From contig JAITLF010000363.1 in NCBI GenBank assembly GCA_031278025.1, positions 1 to 9,419 on the forward strand: a DNA stretch of 9,419 bases, read 5' to 3'. This DNA comes from Treponema sp. GTDB lineage: Bacteria; Spirochaetota; Spirochaetia; Treponematales; Breznakiellaceae. Shown here piece after piece: positions 1 to 5,105 of the stretch; positions within the stretch are counted from its first letter, which is position 1, and each line of letters begins with the position of its first letter. A program made the translations under genes and the position numbers. The notes below the pieces were generated by a model. It saw nothing but the letters and a program-made list of their open reading frames with translations, did no database searches and was not told the origin of the DNA.

Positions 1-580
1 GCGACAATCTGGTCGGCTATTTTATACTGGCATCCCATGGCGTCTATGGTCACGATACACCCTTCCAGGGCTATCATCTCCAGGAGGGTCGGTATGGCCG
101 TTATTTCATTGCTCTTTTCTTCGGTTTTCACCGGGGCGAAGACCAAGCGGTTCTCGGTTGCCCTGGCGCTGACCAGATGAATGGCCGTGTGCTCTTCTCG
201 GTTGTTGAAACTCCCCCGCAGGGTTTTCCTGCCTATGGCATCGGACGTTACGTCCGCGGCTTCCCGGTTTCTGTCCTGTTTTGTCGCCTTCACCCAGGCC
301 ATAAGGCAGGAGGCCGCAGCCTCGCTTTTCAGCCGGCTAAAGACCCGGCGGTACACGTCATGTTTGGGGATGCCGTTTCCCAGGGGGAGGAAGCGTTTCA
401 GCCAAGCTTTTTTGGTTTTTCCGTACTGTTCGATGTCTTCCCAGCCCTTGGCGAAGGCCATCACCGCCAAAAGGGAGATGACGATAACTTCGATAAGGGG
501 ACAGCATTTTTTCGCTCAATTCGCGGGTCCTTGATGCCGCTAAAAAAGTCGATTATGGGTGGTACGGTTTCAGGGATCAT
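1..580 (-). pseudogene. ISAs1-family transposase, N-terminal half, frameshifted
   Basis: About 193 codons of a DDE transposase of a family usually some 370 residues long; the rest is off the window. The start is the ATG at 580-578, with GGAGG five bases upstream. The first 24 or so codons (including GIKDPRIERK, the usual N-terminal motif) are in one frame. Family similarity then continues in the -1 frame after a run of six A (507-512): PLIEVIVISLLAV, GWEDIEQYG, FLPLGNGIPKHDVYRRVF, KTLRGSF, AIHLVSA, EEKSNEITAIPTLLE and IVTIDAMGCQ. The downstream frame has a stop at 516-518, so it cannot be entered from further upstream. A second oddity: families of this type usually read AIDGKTLRGS, whereas this copy reads AIGRKTLRGS, losing the probable first catalytic Asp; the second Asp (TIDAMG) is kept. 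The run reads A AAA AAT in the start frame, so programmed -1 frameshifting is formally possible, but the lost Asp favours a decaying copy. Confidence 0.88.
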
Positions 581-633
581 TAATACCTCCAGTCTCACTG
601 CTATCGGCTTTTTTATCCCTTCTTTACCCCTTT

Positions 634-651
634 TTTAATGCGCTCGCCCTG
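634..651 (-). repeat. Terminal inverted repeat of the IS
   Basis: Reads CAGGGCGAGCGCATTAAA on the minus strand, pointing into the IS. The same 18 bases form both ends of the element at 3400-3709, and with the left end of that element the identity extends to 22 bases. Confidence 0.9.
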
Positions 652-663
652 CTTTCCTCCCCC

Positions 664-692
664 TTGACCCTCCCCGCAAGGAATCTTAGATT
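664..692 (+). promoter_or_regulatory. Candidate sigma-70 promoter for the lgt operon
   Basis: TTGACC (664-669), a 17-base spacer and TAGATT (687-692). If the -10 hexamer occupies -12 to -7, the first transcribed base is the A of the ATG at 699, giving a leaderless mRNA. The promoter lies only 12 bp outside the IS end, so it belongs to the chromosome and not to the IS. Confidence 0.5.
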
Positions 693-698
693 GCTAGT

Positions 699-1136
699 AT
701 GCCTGTATACCGGCCTTTACGAGTGAGTATTTTTATTTATGATGTGATCCGCCTTTTGGGGATGCTTTTGGTAGCGCCGATGCTGGCGCCGGCGCAGGCT
801 GAATCGGGCCTTTCCTTTCCGTTTTTAGTGTACACTGCCCCTAACGCACTCTTCCTTTTGACGGCGTTCTTCGTGCTGGTCCGGTTTGAGGAATACGGCT
901 CGTATGCCTATTTGTATATCGCCGGAAAAGCGGTGGCTATCGCGGCGAATCTGGGATGGTTCTTCTTCTCTTTGCAGGGACTGGGTCCGGCCTTGACCGC
1001 GCATACGCTGGAAACGGTATCTGTTTTGGGGTTTCTCCTGTTGCTTGCGGGTTTTGACGCCTTCTCTGTTGTGGGAATGTCGGCGCTTGTCATGCGTATC
1101 CTGAGCGGCCCGAAAGCGGGCGGCAGGGAGGAATAG
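699..1136 (+). CDS. Small four-helix integral membrane protein, function unknown
   Basis: A 145-residue hydrophobic protein that I do not recognise as a named family. Four probable membrane helices are visible at about residues 10-32, 40-63, 69-92 and 104-132, joined by short loops, with a short charged C-terminus (GPKAGGREE). There is no signal peptide separate from the first helix and no catalytic motif. The ATG at 699 has no good ribosome binding site: AAGGA at 678-682 is 16 bases away, too far. A promoter-like -10 lies exactly where a leaderless start would need it; GTG at 723 is an alternative start but has no Shine-Dalgarno either. The stop is one base from the start of the MinD-like ATPase gene, so the two are almost certainly co-transcribed and probably translationally coupled. 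It could be a membrane partner or anchor for that ATPase, which is inference from context only. Confidence 0.75.
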   Translation: MPVYRPLRVSIFIYDVIRLLGMLLVAPMLAPAQAESGLSFPFLVYTAPNALFLLTAFFVLVRFEEYGSYAYLYIAGKAVAIAANLGWFFFSLQGLGPALTAHTLETVSVLGFLLLLAGFDAFSVVGMSALVMRILSGPKAGGREE

Positions 1137-1137
1137 C

Positions 1138-2280
1138 ATGAGGATTATACCGGTTGCAAGCGGAAAAGGCGGGGTGGGAAAATCCCTGGTGTCGGCGAAC
1201 TTGGCTATCGCCTTTGCCCAGGCCGGGCAGCGGGTGGTTCTGGTGGACCTGGACCTGGGGGCTTCAAACCTGCACCTGGTCCTGGGGTATCAGGCCCCTA
1301 AAACAGGGGTGGGAACGTTCCTTACGGATGCCCGTACCGATTTTTCCAAGGTGATAATGGAAACGGATATACCGGGTCTTAGATTCATCCCTGGGGATGG
1401 GGAGATTCCCGGCAGCGCGAGCCTGAAGGTACACCAGCGTAACGTCCTGATCAGGCGGCTTTTGGCCCTGCCCGATACGGATATCCTTGTCCTGGACCTG
1501 GGGGCCGGAACGCATCAGGCTATCCTGGACTTCTTCCTTCTTTCCGGGCAGGGGATTGTGGTAACCACCCCGGCGGTTACCGCTACCTTGAATGCCTATG
1601 TCTTCCTGAAAAATACGGTTTTCCGCCTGATGTATACCCTGTTTCCCAAGGGAACCGCGGCGTATACCTATCTGGAACAGGTACGGAAGGACACTTCCGG
1701 CAAAAGCCGGCTTTACATACCCCAACTGCTCAAGGAAATCGCCAAACGGGATTCCAAATCCTATGAACGGTTCCGGAAAAGCGCGGCTCATTTTCATCCC
1801 CAGATCATCATGAACATGATAGACGATCCTAAGGATGCGGACGTGGCCTTGAAGATACGCCGGTCCTGCGAGGAATACCTGGACTTCAAGATAGAGCATC
1901 TTGGCATCATCTACCGGGACGTGTTGCAGGATACGGCGCTTGCTTCCCGGCTCCCCATCATTCTCTACAAGCCCCAGTCTCTCCTGTCCCAGGCTATCTA
2001 CCGCATCGCCGACAAGATACTCCAATCCAAAGAGGAAGGGTTTGACCTGGGGGGACGGAACATAGACGAGAGTTTCCAGGAAGCGGCCCTGGAAGCGGCG
2101 ATCGATTTTGAGACTAAGACCGAATATGTGGAAGAGCTGCTCAACAGCGGGGCCATGACCCAGGGGGACCTTCTGGAGATGGTAAAAACCCAGCAGCTCG
2201 AAATTATCAAACTCAAAAAAGAAAATACTTTCTTGAAATTCACCTTATCCAAGGCTATGGCCCAAGGATTCAAACCGTAG
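1138..2280 (+). CDS. MinD/ParA-family P-loop ATPase (FlhG/FleN-like)
   Basis: A 380-residue member of the MinD/ParA/Mrp class of ATPases, which dimerise on ATP and position partners at membranes, flagellar poles or DNA. Visible motifs are the deviant Walker A KGGVGKS (residues 10-16, with the signature lysine K10), the switch I region DLDLGASN (37-44) and Walker B ILVLDLGAG (116-124). The C-terminal quarter departs from MinD: after about residue 300 comes an acidic helical stretch, and residues about 347-372 (MVKTQQLEIIKLKKENTFLK) look like a short coiled coil. I see no clear amphipathic MinD-type membrane-targeting helix at the extreme C-terminus. GGAGG at the end of the preceding gene serves as the ribosome binding site. 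It sits between a membrane protein and lgt. FlhG, a chromosome or polar positioning ATPase, or a Mrp-like protein are all possible; the exact partner cannot be told from sequence. Confidence 0.9.
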   Translation: MRIIPVASGKGGVGKSLVSANLAIAFAQAGQRVVLVDLDLGASNLHLVLGYQAPKTGVGTFLTDARTDFSKVIMETDIPGLRFIPGDGEIPGSASLKVHQRNVLIRRLLALPDTDILVLDLGAGTHQAILDFFLLSGQGIVVTTPAVTATLNAYVFLKNTVFRLMYTLFPKGTAAYTYLEQVRKDTSGKSRLYIPQLLKEIAKRDSKSYERFRKSAAHFHPQIIMNMIDDPKDADVALKIRRSCEEYLDFKIEHLGIIYRDVLQDTALASRLPIILYKPQSLLSQAIYRIADKILQSKEEGFDLGGRNIDESFQEAALEAAIDFETKTEYVEELLNSGAMTQGDLLEMVKTQQLEIIKLKKENTFLKFTLSKAMAQGFKP

Positions 2281-2289
2281 CGAGGCGCC

Positions 2290-3339
2290 ATGTTATTATC
2301 AATCCCGTTTCCTTCCTGGCTTCATCCGGAGATCATTCCCGGCCTGCCGATCAGGTGGTATGGTCTCATGTATATCGTGGCTTTTACCATCGCTTTCCTG
2401 CTCTACCGGAAACAAGTGCGGGAACGGAATTTTCCCATGACCGAAGACGAGCTTTCGGGGCTTTTCGTCGTGGGAATTGCGGGGCTGATCCTGGGAGCGC
2501 GAATCTTCTCTACCCTGGTGTATGAGCAGAGCGACATCTATATCCGGCAGCCCTGGCTCATCTTTTGGCCCTTTCGGAACGGACAGTTTACCGGGCTCGC
2601 GGGCATGAGCTACCACGGCGGGGTTATCGGCGGCATCATAGGGTTCGTGATTTATTCAAAGATGAAGCGATTCGATGGCCGGGAAATCGCGGATATGTTC
2701 GGGGCCAGTATCCCCCTCGGCTATACCTTCGGGCGGCTGGGCAACTTTGCCAATGCCGAACTCTATGGGCGGGTTACTGCCGGCCCGCTAGGGATGATCT
2801 TCCCCAAAGCCCAGAAGTTCTCCACTGCGGAGCCGTGGGTCCGGGAAATCGCGGGGCAAGCTGGCATAGACATAGCCGGCCAAACCATGGTGAATTTGCC
2901 CCGCCATCCCTCGCAGGTGTACGAAGCCCTCTTTGAAGGAGTGGTGTTGTGGCTTATCATCTGGCTTCTCAGGAACAGGAAGCCCTTCAAGGGTTTTTTG
3001 GCCGGAATCTACATCGCCGGGTATGGGGCCATCCGTTTCATCCTGGAATACTTCCGGGAGCCTGACGCCGACCTGGGCTACCGGATAGAGTTGGTGAAAA
3101 ATGGAATTCCCCCGGCCCTGTTTTCATCGCTTTTCAACTTTACCACCGGGCAGATACTGAATTTTATGATGATAGCCGGCGGCGGCATCTGGCTTATCAT
3201 CGTTTCCCGGCTGCCCGGACGGGAACCGGTGTTCCGCTACCCGGATAAAGGCGTTCCGCCTGTTCACGACGCCGCCTGGGAGGAAAAAAGGGAAATCAAC
3301 CGGAAGAACCGCAGGAAATTACGGAAAAAACTACGGTAG
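2290..3339 (+). CDS. lgt: Prolipoprotein diacylglyceryl transferase
   Basis: Lgt transfers diacylglycerol from phosphatidylglycerol to the lipobox cysteine of prolipoproteins, the first step of lipoprotein maturation, in the inner membrane. Family hallmarks are visible: PIRWYGLMY (residues 20-28), YHGGVIGG (108-115, with the conserved His109), the Lgt signature GRLGNFANAELYGR (148-161), HPSQVYEALFEG (206-217) and RFILEYFREPD (249-259). Several hydrophobic helices span the protein, as expected. At 349 residues it is longer than many homologues: there is extra sequence at about 165-200 between the signature and the HPSQ motif, and a strongly basic tail (EINRKNRRKLRKKLR) after the last helix, probably cytosolic. 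GAGG at 2282-2285 lies four bases before the ATG. The gene follows the MinD-like ATPase after nine bases and ends the operon. Confidence 0.97.
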   Translation: MLLSIPFPSWLHPEIIPGLPIRWYGLMYIVAFTIAFLLYRKQVRERNFPMTEDELSGLFVVGIAGLILGARIFSTLVYEQSDIYIRQPWLIFWPFRNGQFTGLAGMSYHGGVIGGIIGFVIYSKMKRFDGREIADMFGASIPLGYTFGRLGNFANAELYGRVTAGPLGMIFPKAQKFSTAEPWVREIAGQAGIDIAGQTMVNLPRHPSQVYEALFEGVVLWLIIWLLRNRKPFKGFLAGIYIAGYGAIRFILEYFREPDADLGYRIELVKNGIPPALFSSLFNFTTGQILNFMMIAGGGIWLIIVSRLPGREPVFRYPDKGVPPVHDAAWEEKREINRKNRRKLRKKLR

Positions 3340-3370
3340 GAATCTGTTGCGCTTCCCACGTAAAACCTCA

Positions 3371-3394
3371 AAATGCGCTGATGGGGCGCTTTTT
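3371..3394 (+). terminator. Weak rho-independent terminator after lgt
   Basis: AAATGCGC (3371-3378), a 7-base loop and GCGCTTTT (3386-3393) pair with one mismatch and run into a T-tract (3390-3394). The T-tract is part of the 10-bp sequence duplicated by insertion of the element at 3400, so the element landed in the terminator tail. Confidence 0.5.
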
Positions 3395-3399
3395 ACCCT
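3390..3399. repeat. Target-site duplication, left copy
   Basis: TTTTTACCCT immediately outside the left terminus of the small element; an identical copy lies at 3710-3719. Ten bases fits the 8-10 bp duplications made by ISAs1-type transposition. Confidence 0.92.
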
Positions 3400-3417
3400 C
3401 AGGGCGAGCGCATTAAA
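3400..3417 (+). repeat. Left terminal inverted repeat of the small element
   Basis: CAGGGCGAGCGCATTAAA, the exact complement of the right end at 3692-3709 and identical to the IS end read inward from 651. Confidence 0.93.
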
Positions 3418-3470
3418 AAAGAATACCCCCGCTGGGGCTCCGTGTTGCCGGGCCCCGGTTTATTGATCAG

Positions 3471-3568
3471 AAACCCGGGTTTGCGCAGCGCAAAAACATT
3501 TTTCCGCAGCGCAAAAACACTTTTCCGCTGCGCAAAAACACTTTTCCGCTGCGCAAAAACCCAGGTTT
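3471..3568 (+). repeat. 21-bp tandem repeat array bounded by AAACCC(G/A)GGTTT
   Basis: Three full units (3484-3504, 3505-3525, 3526-3546) and one partial unit (3547-3560), consensus close to CGCWGCGCAAAAACAYTTTTC. The array is bordered by the palindrome AAACCCGGGTTT (3471-3482) and by AAACCCAGGTTT (3557-3568). A unit with the start of the next is nearly self-complementary (GCAGCG..AAAA / TTTT..CGCTGC around ACAC), so each junction can form a hairpin. Because 21 is a multiple of three, one frame stays open and reads the heptad RSAKTFF/RCAKTLF, but no convincing start signal precedes it. A related array begins near 9287. Confidence 0.9.
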
Positions 3569-3692
3569 ACACACCGCAGGCCCCGCCGCCGGTACTACCG
3601 GTACCGCCGCCAGCGGCGCCGTTGCCGTCGTAGCCGCCGCCGTAGCCGCCGGCGGCGGTAAGGAAAGCTGTGGCGGCTGCTCCCTGAGATGT
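3567..3692 (-). other. Glycine-rich open frame without start codon (possible captured gene tail)
   Basis: Inside the small element the minus strand is open for about 42 codons between stop codons at 3693-3695 and 3567-3569, reading AAATAFLTAAGGYGGGYDG and then a Gly/Ala/Thr-rich run ending GGGACGV. No ATG, GTG or TTG start lies before the peptide. The composition resembles the tail of a glycine-rich protein, so it may be a captured 3' gene end. GC-rich low-complexity DNA that happens to read this way is equally possible. Confidence 0.25.
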
Positions 3693-3709
3693 TTAATGCG
3701 CTCGCCCTG
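3692..3709 (-). repeat. Right terminal inverted repeat of the small element
   Basis: TTTAATGCGCTCGCCCTG on the plus strand, the perfect inverse of 3400-3417. Confidence 0.93.
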
Positions 3710-3719
3710 TTTTTACCCT
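3710..3719. repeat. Target-site duplication, right copy
   Basis: TTTTTACCCT directly outside the right terminus, identical to 3390-3399. Removing the element and one copy reconstructs an uninterrupted lgt terminator tail leading into the tRNA promoter region. Confidence 0.92.
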
Positions 3720-3728
3720 GAAGCCCGG

Positions 3729-3757
3729 TTGACAGTTGTTTTTGTTTCCGGTATGCT
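3729..3757 (+). promoter_or_regulatory. Sigma-70 promoter of the tRNA-Asp gene
   Basis: A consensus -35 TTGACA (3729-3734), a 17-base spacer and -10 TATGCT (3752-3757), with the mature tRNA beginning 12 bases after the -10. The -35 begins ten bases past the element boundary plus duplication, so it survived the insertion intact. Confidence 0.85.
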
Positions 3758-3768
3758 TAAAAAACTGT

Positions 3769-3843
3769 GGGGGCGTAGTGAAGCTGGTTTATCACGCTGG
3801 CCTGTCAAGCCGGAGATCGCGGGTTCAAGCCCCGTCGCTCCCG
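3769..3843 (+). tRNA. tRNA-Asp (anticodon GUC)
   Basis: A full cloverleaf folds. The acceptor stem is GGGGGCG/CGCTCCC with one G-T wobble, the D stem GTGA/TCAC and the anticodon stem CTGGC/GCCGG around loop CTGTCAA (anticodon GTC, 3804-3806). The variable loop is AGATC, and the T arm is GCGGG-TTCAAGC-CCCGT. The discriminator base is G (3843), the Asp identity element. CCA is not encoded (TGA follows), so it must be added enzymatically. The gene stands alone between its own promoter and terminator. Confidence 0.97.
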
Positions 3844-3850
3844 TGAGGTA

Positions 3851-3884
3851 AGAGTCCATTCTACAGCGAATGGACTCTTTTTTT
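3851..3884 (+). terminator. Strong rho-independent terminator after tRNA-Asp
   Basis: A perfect 11-bp stem AGAGTCCATTC / GAATGGACTCT (3851-3861 and 3868-3878), with loop TACAGC and seven T (3878-3884). It ends the single-gene tRNA transcript. Confidence 0.95.
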
Positions 3885-3923
3885 GTCCTAAGGAAGTGTA
3901 CAGTTCCTGAGAATTCGTAGGCT

Positions 3924-3951
3924 TTGCCCAGGCCCTCAAAATAGGTATGAT
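3924..3951 (+). promoter_or_regulatory. Candidate promoter for the thioesterase gene, leaderless geometry
   Basis: TTGCCC (3924-3929), a 16-base spacer and TATGAT (3946-3951). Counting the -10 as -12 to -7 puts +1 on the A of the ATG at 3958. The preceding tRNA terminator isolates the gene from upstream transcription, so it needs a promoter in this 70-base gap. Confidence 0.6.
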
Positions 3952-3957
3952 ACGGGC

Positions 3958-4356
3958 ATGGACTTTATTACGCTGCTTGCGCCCGGCATGAAGGGCGAAT
4001 TACACGAAACCGTTACCTCCGACAATACCGCCGAATCCTGGGGATCCGGCGGGCTTCCGGTCTACGCTACCCCTTCCATGATTGCCCTCATGGAAGGCGC
4101 TTCCGTCGCCGCAACGGACCCGGCCCTTCCGGCGGGATTTTCCACCGTGGGTACGGAAGTTACCGTGAAGCATCTAGCCGCCACTCCGCCGGGTATGACC
4201 GTCCGGGCCGCTGGGGAACTGTTGGAAATAAGCGGACGCCGCCTCCTTTTCCGGGTGGAAGCCTGGGACGAGGCCGGTAAAATAGGCGAAGGCACTCACG
4301 AACGATTCATCGTAGAGAACGAAAAGTTTCTCAAGAAAACTCAGGCGAAGAAGTAA
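3958..4356 (+). CDS. Hotdog-fold thioesterase, FlK-like
   Basis: A 132-residue single-domain hotdog protein resembling the fluoroacetyl-CoA thioesterase FlK family, which hydrolyse acyl-CoA thioesters in the cytoplasm. The FlK catalytic set Thr42/Glu50/His76 is matched in identity and exact spacing by Thr38 (YATPSM), Glu46 (LMEGAS) and His72 (VKHLAATPPGM). The C-terminal GEGTHERFIV (about 113-122) is also typical. Most family members outside the fluoroacetate producer are general thioesterases of unknown substrate, so no fluoroacetate link should be read into this. No Shine-Dalgarno precedes the ATG (the upstream bases are TACGGGC), and the promoter geometry suggests a leaderless message. The 3' end overlaps the convergent sirtuin gene by 26 bp, with no terminator visible between them. 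Confidence 0.88.
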   Translation: MDFITLLAPGMKGELHETVTSDNTAESWGSGGLPVYATPSMIALMEGASVAATDPALPAGFSTVGTEVTVKHLAATPPGMTVRAAGELLEISGRRLLFRVEAWDEAGKIGEGTHERFIVENEKFLKKTQAKK

Positions 4357-5098
4357 GAAGTTCCCCCAGTTCCCCAAAGACCTCCCCCAAATCTTCCGCC
4401 CGGAAGATTGCGTTCCCGTCCAGGGAAGTGGGCGTTTCGTTGACTATGGCCAGCGCGCCCCCGTAGCGGAGGGTGGTATGGGGGATGTCTGCGGCGGGGC
4501 GCACCGTCAGGCTGGTCCCCAGAACAAGCAGCAGGTCCGCATCCTGGGCCTGGGTTTCCGCTTCCCGCCGGGCATCCAGGGGAAGGGCTTCCCCAAAGAA
4601 GGTTATCGCCGGTTTCAGGACCCGCCCGCAGCATGGGCAGCGGGGCATACCGCCGGCCCTCACCAGGGCAGAGGCTTCATCATACCCCATCCTGATGCCC
4701 GGGCAGCGGAGGCAGTAATGCATACGGGGCGAACCGTGTACCTCAATTACCCGGCGGCTTCCCGCCTTGTGATGGAGCATGTCGATATTCTGGGTGATCA
4801 CCCCTTTAAGGAAACCCCGCTGTTCCATCGCCGCCAGAACGGTATGCACCGCCGAAGGCTCCTTTTCATGGGCCGTATACACCCAGGGACCGGCGTACCG
4901 GTAGAACCGGGAGGGGTCCTTCTCGAACCAGGACATATCGAACATCAGGGCCGGGGGAAAGTCCGTAGCCGGCTTCTTATAGAGGCCGTTCTTTCCCCGG
5001 AAGTCCCGCAGGCCTGAAAGGACGCTTACCCCCGCCCCGGTCAGGGCTGCGCAATGGCGGGATGCGGCGATACGGCGGAGGAGTGCGGCGGCGGTCAT
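4331..5098 (-). CDS. Sir2-family NAD-dependent protein deacylase (sirtuin)
   Basis: Removes acyl groups from lysines while consuming NAD. With the chosen start the protein is 255 residues. The NAD-binding motif GAGVSVLSGLRDFRG occupies 21-35, TQNIDMLHHKAG 102-113, catalytic His121 lies in EVHGS, zinc-ligand pairs are C129/C132 and C154/C157, and GTSLTVRPAADIP (194-206) and VNETPT (219-224) complete the Rossmann fold. The open frame extends to 5185, but that adds 29 residues before the usual sirtuin start and overlaps the nitroreductase end. ATG 5098 sits seven bases after the nitroreductase stop and puts GAGVS at the normal distance. The ribosome binding site is weak (GAAG), so coupling to the upstream gene is likely. 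Deacetylase versus desuccinylase preference is not decided by what I see. Confidence 0.95.
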   Translation of the reverse strand: MTAAALLRRIAASRHCAALTGAGVSVLSGLRDFRGKNGLYKKPATDFPPALMFDMSWFEKDPSRFYRYAGPWVYTAHEKEPSAVHTVLAAMEQRGFLKGVITQNIDMLHHKAGSRRVIEVHGSPRMHYCLRCPGIRMGYDEASALVRAGGMPRCPCCGRVLKPAITFFGEALPLDARREAETQAQDADLLLVLGTSLTVRPAADIPHTTLRYGGALAIVNETPTSLDGNAIFRAEDLGEVFGELGELLTSSPEFS

Positions 5099-5105
5099 GG
5101 CTTCA

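Larger units (their letters stand above)
1..651 (-). mobile_element. Partial insertion sequence, ISAs1 (H-repeat) type
   Basis: The right-hand end of an insertion sequence; its other end lies beyond the left edge. The outer boundary is set at 651 because the sequence reading inward on the minus strand from there, CAGGGCGAGCGCATTAAA, recurs as both termini of the small element at 3400-3709. The minus strand inside it encodes the first half of an ISAs1-type transposase starting 71 bp from the terminus, a normal IS layout. The ten bases outside the terminus (652-661) would be one copy of the target duplication, but this cannot be tested without the other end. The copy is probably dead, because its transposase is damaged. 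Family assignment rests on the protein motifs; the boundary is strongly supported by the repeat match. Confidence 0.85.
3400..3709. mobile_element. MITE-like non-autonomous element mobilised by an ISAs1-type transposase
   Basis: A 310-bp element with perfect 18-bp terminal inverted repeats (3400-3417 and 3692-3709), flanked by a perfect 10-bp direct duplication TTTTTACCCT. The termini match the end of the IS at 1-651; the left one is identical over 22 bases. It carries no transposase. Inside are an array of 21-bp repeats (3484-3560), and a GCC/GGC-rich stretch (about 3580-3680) that reads on the minus strand as a glycine-rich peptide with no start codon. The perfect duplication suggests a fairly recent insertion. 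It landed between lgt and the tRNA-Asp gene, ten bases from that gene's -35 box, and broke no gene. The interior does not resemble the IS end present in this window, so it is either an internally replaced derivative or repeat DNA captured between IS ends. Confidence 0.93.

Noticed and set aside
177..638. Plus-strand frames of 153 and 117 codons at the left edge
   Set aside because: They are opposite the transposase, whose minus-strand translation matches known ISAs1 motifs.
1264..2025. A 253-codon minus-strand frame inside the MinD-like gene
   Set aside because: It is a shadow of the ATPase gene, which has intact Walker motifs throughout the region.
3484..3560. Possible CRISPR array
   Set aside because: The 21-bp units are directly adjacent with no unique spacers, and no cas gene is present.
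3442..3633. A 63-codon plus-strand frame reading FFRSAKT heptads
   Set aside because: It begins at a GTG without a convincing ribosome binding site, lies wholly within the mobile element, and stays open only because the repeat is 21 bases long.
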